The translations under genes and the position numbers were made by a program. A DNA stretch of 9,114 nucleotides from positions 1 to 9,114 of the forward strand of contig CAJNDD010000039.1 of assembly GCA_905221435.1 (NCBI GenBank), written 5' to 3'. Below are positions 6,958 to 9,114 of this stretch, one piece after another. The number at the start of each line of letters is the position of its first letter. The first letter of the stretch is position 1. The notes beneath the pieces were generated by a model. The model was not told the origin of the DNA. It saw only the letters and a program-made list of their open reading frames with translations, and did not search any database. This stretch comes from a bacterium (GTDB lineage Bacteria; Bacillota; Bacilli; Lactobacillales; Streptococcaceae).

Positions 6958-7020
6958 TTCTTCTAACCTTCTTTTCGTTTCATTTGCTACTAATTCTTCA
7001 ATCTCAGATGTCGGTTTCAT
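6835..7020 (-). CDS. 61-aa single-helix membrane protein, possible permease subunit
   Basis: I do not recognise a named family. The 61 residues split into a charged N-terminal part (4-22, rich in E, K and R, likely helical and cytoplasmic) and one hydrophobic segment (about 37-58, FIIVIGLVLINLILIILAMT), ending GGIQ. There is no signal peptidase site. The start at 7020 has GGAGGAG seven bases upstream and lies one base after the TGA of the kinase gene; its stop is one base before the permease ATG. Such tight packing and strong ribosome binding sites support a real gene. Small one-helix partners encoded next to a permease are known for other transporters (for example MetS with MetP, YhdT next to PanF), so an accessory subunit is my inference. 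A simple role in translational coupling is the alternative. Confidence 0.8.
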   Translation of the reverse strand: MKPTSEIEELVANETKRRLEEMESPNYVFAQPFLKSDFIIVIGLVLINLILIILAMTGGIQ

Positions 7021-7021
7021 C

Positions 7022-8800
7022 TCAATTCTCCTCCAAATACAAATCTAGTGCAATTTGCCCATACTGCTTGGTATAACGATACCAGATATAAAGAAATTCA
7101 CCTACGGGTTTCCCAACGCTTTCTTGGAACAGGGCCCACAAAAACCAATAATATGAAGTCACTGATACATAGGCAAAATAGTGACGTTTGGTGTTCTTAT
7201 CTGGAACTTCTTGTAAATAGATTTCAAGTACCTTTTCGGCTTCTTCTACCGTATAATTTGAACACCCGATAAAGGTTCCTAAATCTCCTGCTGGATCTCC
7301 CATACCAGAATATTCCCAATCAATCAAGCTCATTTCGCCAGCTTCATTCAACAAGAAATTTGGACTATAAGAATCTCCATGGCAGAGAACCTTTTTCGCT
7401 TGGTCTTCTTGTAAAAGCTTCTCGAGAACTGAGACATTCTGATCCAACTCTTCAAGCCCATCAAATTCAAAACGATTGCTAGCCTTTAATTTTTGTCTAA
7501 AATCATCAATTCCCTCAAATTGGTCAAAGGAATGTCCCGTTTTTTCTCCAGATTGGTGCAAGCGTCTCAAGAGCTCCATTGCTTTTGCTACATCATCCCA
7601 ATTATCATAATCTAGTTGCTTAGCATTAGGGATAAATTCTGAAATTTTCCAGCCCTCATCCTTGTTCATGGCAACAAAGGTACGGTCAATCTTCAATTTT
7701 GCAGCAATTTCCATGGAAGCTGCCTCGCTAGCACGATCGATATAATTCTCCGTTCCTCTACCTGGATGACGGTAAACATATTTCTTCCCTAGGCAGTCAA
7801 ATGAAAACGAAGTGTTGGTTAAACCGTCTTTTAGGGGTTTAATATTGACAATATCTGAAGCTATACATCCTAATGTCTTACAGATGTTATCAATGATTTC
7901 CGAATTAGTATTCACCAAATAGTGTTCATCAAACTGACGCAACTCATCTAGTGAATCAAACTCCTTAACAATGTCTGCTGAATAATGCCGAGCTTCCAAA
8001 GGAAGTTCCTTGACGTGACGACTATAATAATCTTCCCAGAGCTGTTCGCGATATGGTTCGTGCTTAAATTCAGTTTCTAAAATATCTACGAACTTTTCAC
8101 TAAATGCACGATCAAAATAAACATGCCCCACCATAGCCCAAGTATTCGTCCCACCGATTTGAATATCGATAATCGTGTGATTGGAGTCTTCCTTAGAGCA
8201 GTATTCGTCTGTGTCCCCTTCTGCAAATATAGTCGAATAATAACCTCTGTAAATGTATCGCTCAAACGGATTTTCTACAAAATAATTATCCGAAGAGCAG
8301 ATATAAGTGTTAGAAAGTTGATCTCTGACTAGCATGAGAGAAGAACAGTTATTGTACTTGTAGTAATCATTATTCACAACGATTTTAACGCCAAACTTTT
8401 CTGCCAGATAAAACATTTTTTCTTGCAGATATCCTACAATAACTGTAATGTCCTCTATCCCAGCTTCTTGCAATTGCTTGATTTCTCTCTCAATCAAACG
8501 CTCACCTTTAACTTGAAGCAATCCTTTAGGTAGCTCATAAGACAAAGGAGCAAAGCGGCTACTCATACCTGCAGCCATGATAATGGCATTCTTCACCTGA
8601 TACGGAGCCAAAGCCTCCTCACCTAAGTCAGTTAAGTGATTTTCCTCACTGATCCACTTCTCTTCTTTACATTCCTTGAGAAGATTATTTACCGTCCCCA
8701 AAGCGATATCTAGCTGTTCAGCCAATTGTCTCTGCGTAAAGTTTTCGTCTTTGTGAGTCAACAAAAAACGTAAAAGTTTAAATTGTTTTTCTGATAGCAT
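7022..8800 (-). CDS. Fused winged-HTH / LicC-like cytidylyltransferase / LicA-like kinase
   Basis: A 592-aa cytoplasmic protein with three parts. Residues 1-67 form a winged helix-turn-helix (TQRQLAEQLDIALGTVNNLL about 22-41). Residues 70-295 form a LicC-like nucleotidyltransferase with AIIMAAGMSSRFAPLSY and ELPK (72-92; Arg82 and Lys92 are the expected nucleotide contacts) and DNYF (171-174; Asp171 likely metal ligand). Residues 300-592 form a LicA-type choline/ethanolamine kinase: GLTNTSFSF (326-334), HGDSYSPN (474-481, catalytic Asp476), IDWEY (493-497, metal Asp494) and GDPAGDL (501-507). Predicted reactions are ATP phosphorylation of choline or a similar amino alcohol, then transfer to CTP giving a CDP-alcohol, the donor for LicD-type decoration of teichoic acids in streptococci. 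I start at ATG 8800 because AAAGAGG lies eight bases upstream and the consensus promoter lies just beyond. The frame stays open to 8965 but would run through the promoter and a terminator. The 61-aa gene follows directly. Confidence 0.88.
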   Translation of the reverse strand: MLSEKQFKLLRFLLTHKDENFTQRQLAEQLDIALGTVNNLLKECKEEKWISEENHLTDLGEEALAPYQVKNAIIMAAGMSSRFAPLSYELPKGLLQVKGERLIEREIKQLQEAGIEDITVIVGYLQEKMFYLAEKFGVKIVVNNDYYKYNNCSSLMLVRDQLSNTYICSSDNYFVENPFERYIYRGYYSTIFAEGDTDEYCSKEDSNHTIIDIQIGGTNTWAMVGHVYFDRAFSEKFVDILETEFKHEPYREQLWEDYYSRHVKELPLEARHYSADIVKEFDSLDELRQFDEHYLVNTNSEIIDNICKTLGCIASDIVNIKPLKDGLTNTSFSFDCLGKKYVYRHPGRGTENYIDRASEAASMEIAAKLKIDRTFVAMNKDEGWKISEFIPNAKQLDYDNWDDVAKAMELLRRLHQSGEKTGHSFDQFEGIDDFRQKLKASNRFEFDGLEELDQNVSVLEKLLQEDQAKKVLCHGDSYSPNFLLNEAGEMSLIDWEYSGMGDPAGDLGTFIGCSNYTVEEAEKVLEIYLQEVPDKNTKRHYFAYVSVTSYYWFLWALFQESVGKPVGEFLYIWYRYTKQYGQIALDLYLEEN

Positions 8801-8837
8801 ATCCTCAGCCTCTTTGTTCAATATTTTTGTTGATTTA

Positions 8838-8866
8838 ATTATATGATGAACGCGTGCTTTTGTCAA
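8838..8866 (-). promoter_or_regulatory. Perfect consensus promoter of the lic/NCS1 operon
   Basis: The minus strand has TTGACA (8866-8861), a spacer of exactly 17 bases and TATAAT (8843-8838), matching the sigma-70/SigA consensus at all 12 positions. The start point would be near 8831, giving a leader of about 30 bases with AAAGAGG at 8815-8809. A promoter this strong usually needs a repressor, and the HTH domain of the first gene product is a candidate. Confidence 0.93.
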
Positions 8867-8928
8867 GTTAGATTCTATATCAAGAAAACGAGTGCTCAAA
8901 TCAGGTCCATCAAAATAGGAACCAAACG

Positions 8929-8956
8929 AAAAAAGAGCCCCAAATTTGGAGCTCTT
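8929..8956 (-). terminator. Orphan minus-strand terminator upstream of the operon
   Basis: On the minus strand AAGAGCTCC (8956-8948) pairs with GGGGCTCTT (8941-8933), with one T-G wobble, around AAATTT, and continues into six T's (8934-8929). It would stop transcripts entering from the right edge before the operon promoter. No gene belonging to it is visible; an IS-like end lies immediately to its right. Confidence 0.82.
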
Positions 8957-8984
8957 CAAATTCATCTACAAAATAATCCACTAA

Positions 8985-9114
8985 ATCATAACCACCCGTC
9001 TAACGGGTGGTTTGCACCAGGGCTATAAGCCCAAATCACCAGCCAGCGCCTAAAGACGCTGGCTTTCACTTTGTTCAAGCCTCATTGCTCTTGACTCGTC
9101 ACAAACCTCTCAAA
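8985..9114 (-). mobile_element. Right end of an IS200/IS605-family element (runs off window)
   Basis: Three hairpins lie in a row: AACCACCCGT/ACGGGTGGTT (8990-8999 with 9003-9012, 3-base loop), GGGCT/AGCCC (9020-9024 with 9028-9032) and AGCCAGCG/CGCTGGCT (9041-9048 with 9057-9064). Read on the minus strand, the order CGCTGGC, GGGCTTATAGCCC, GGTGCAAACCACCCG, then a terminal hairpin, is how I remember the right ends of IS200-like elements in Firmicutes, where subterminal hairpins are bound by the Y1 transposase. Such elements lack terminal inverted repeats, so the outer boundary cannot be fixed; it should lie within about 20 bases left of 8990. The identification rests on memory and structure, not on a search. 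Confidence 0.6.
9082..9114 (-). CDS. Possible C-terminal end of an IS200-type transposase (partial)
   Basis: On the minus strand one frame is open from the window edge and reads FERFVTSQEQ before a TGA at 9084-9082. The other two frames stop within the segment. The position, about 20 bases before the first IS hairpin, is where the tnpA stop would be in an IS200-like element. Ten residues are too few to recognise the family, so this call depends on the hairpin identification. A TnpB end is the alternative. Confidence 0.4.
   Translation of the reverse strand, partial: FERFVTSQEQ

Noticed and set aside
8843..9028. Plus-strand 61-codon frame
   Set aside because: It runs across the consensus promoter, the terminator and the IS hairpin, so its codons are explained by those elements.
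8929..9064. CRISPR array or BOX/RUP-type pneumococcal repeat
   Set aside because: The hairpins differ from one another and there are no regularly spaced identical repeats; they do not match the BOX or RUP consensus as I remember it.
8985..9114. TnpB guide (omega) RNA
   Set aside because: The hairpin-rich end could suggest one, but no TnpB coding sequence is visible and the layout fits an IS200-type right end better; it cannot be settled inside this window.

Overview
The window looks like chromosome from a mitis-group Streptococcus (S. mitis, S. oralis, S. infantis or a close relative). The FtsE, FtsX and RF2 proteins closely match the pneumococcal proteins as I remember them: FtsX is 308 aa, and RF2 is 364 aa once a programmed frameshift is included. 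The acuB-prfB-ftsE-ftsX order is also the pneumococcal one. The DNA is low in GC, with AGGAG ribosome binding sites and T-rich intrinsic terminators. Species assignment is inference from recall, not from a search.

Every gene I accept is on the minus strand, so transcription runs from right to left. Left part (1-2999): prfB, ftsE and ftsX form a tight cluster (18 bp gap, then an 8 bp overlap) behind an extended -10 promoter, with a hairpin terminator after ftsX. Next (3029-3780) is acuB, a single-gene unit coding for a CBS-CBS-ACT protein, with its own promoter, a CcpA-type cre-like site over the -35, and its own terminator.

Middle and right part (3813-8866): an accessory operon with a perfect consensus promoter (TTGACA, 17 bp, TATAAT) and a strong terminator. 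In transcription order it contains: (1) a three-part protein with an N-terminal winged helix-turn-helix, a LicC-like CTP:phosphocholine cytidylyltransferase and a LicA-like choline/ethanolamine kinase; (2) a 61-aa protein with one membrane helix; (3) an NCS1-family permease; (4) a broken copy of the 61-aa gene; (5) a second NCS1 permease, about 94% identical to the first. Items 4-5 and 2-3 are two copies of a direct repeat of about 1.56 kb. My reading is an uptake-and-activation module: the permease imports a small molecule, the kinase phosphorylates it, the cytidylyltransferase makes the CDP derivative, and the HTH domain may sense and regulate. The substrate is not shown by the sequence. Choline or another amino alcohol is the best guess; a pyrimidine is the main alternative.

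Right edge (8867-9114): there is no complete gene. It holds an orphan minus-strand terminator (8929-8956) and what appears to be the right end of an IS200/IS605-family element with three hairpins and possibly the last ten codons of its transposase. The left edge (1-218) has no gene, only two hairpins.
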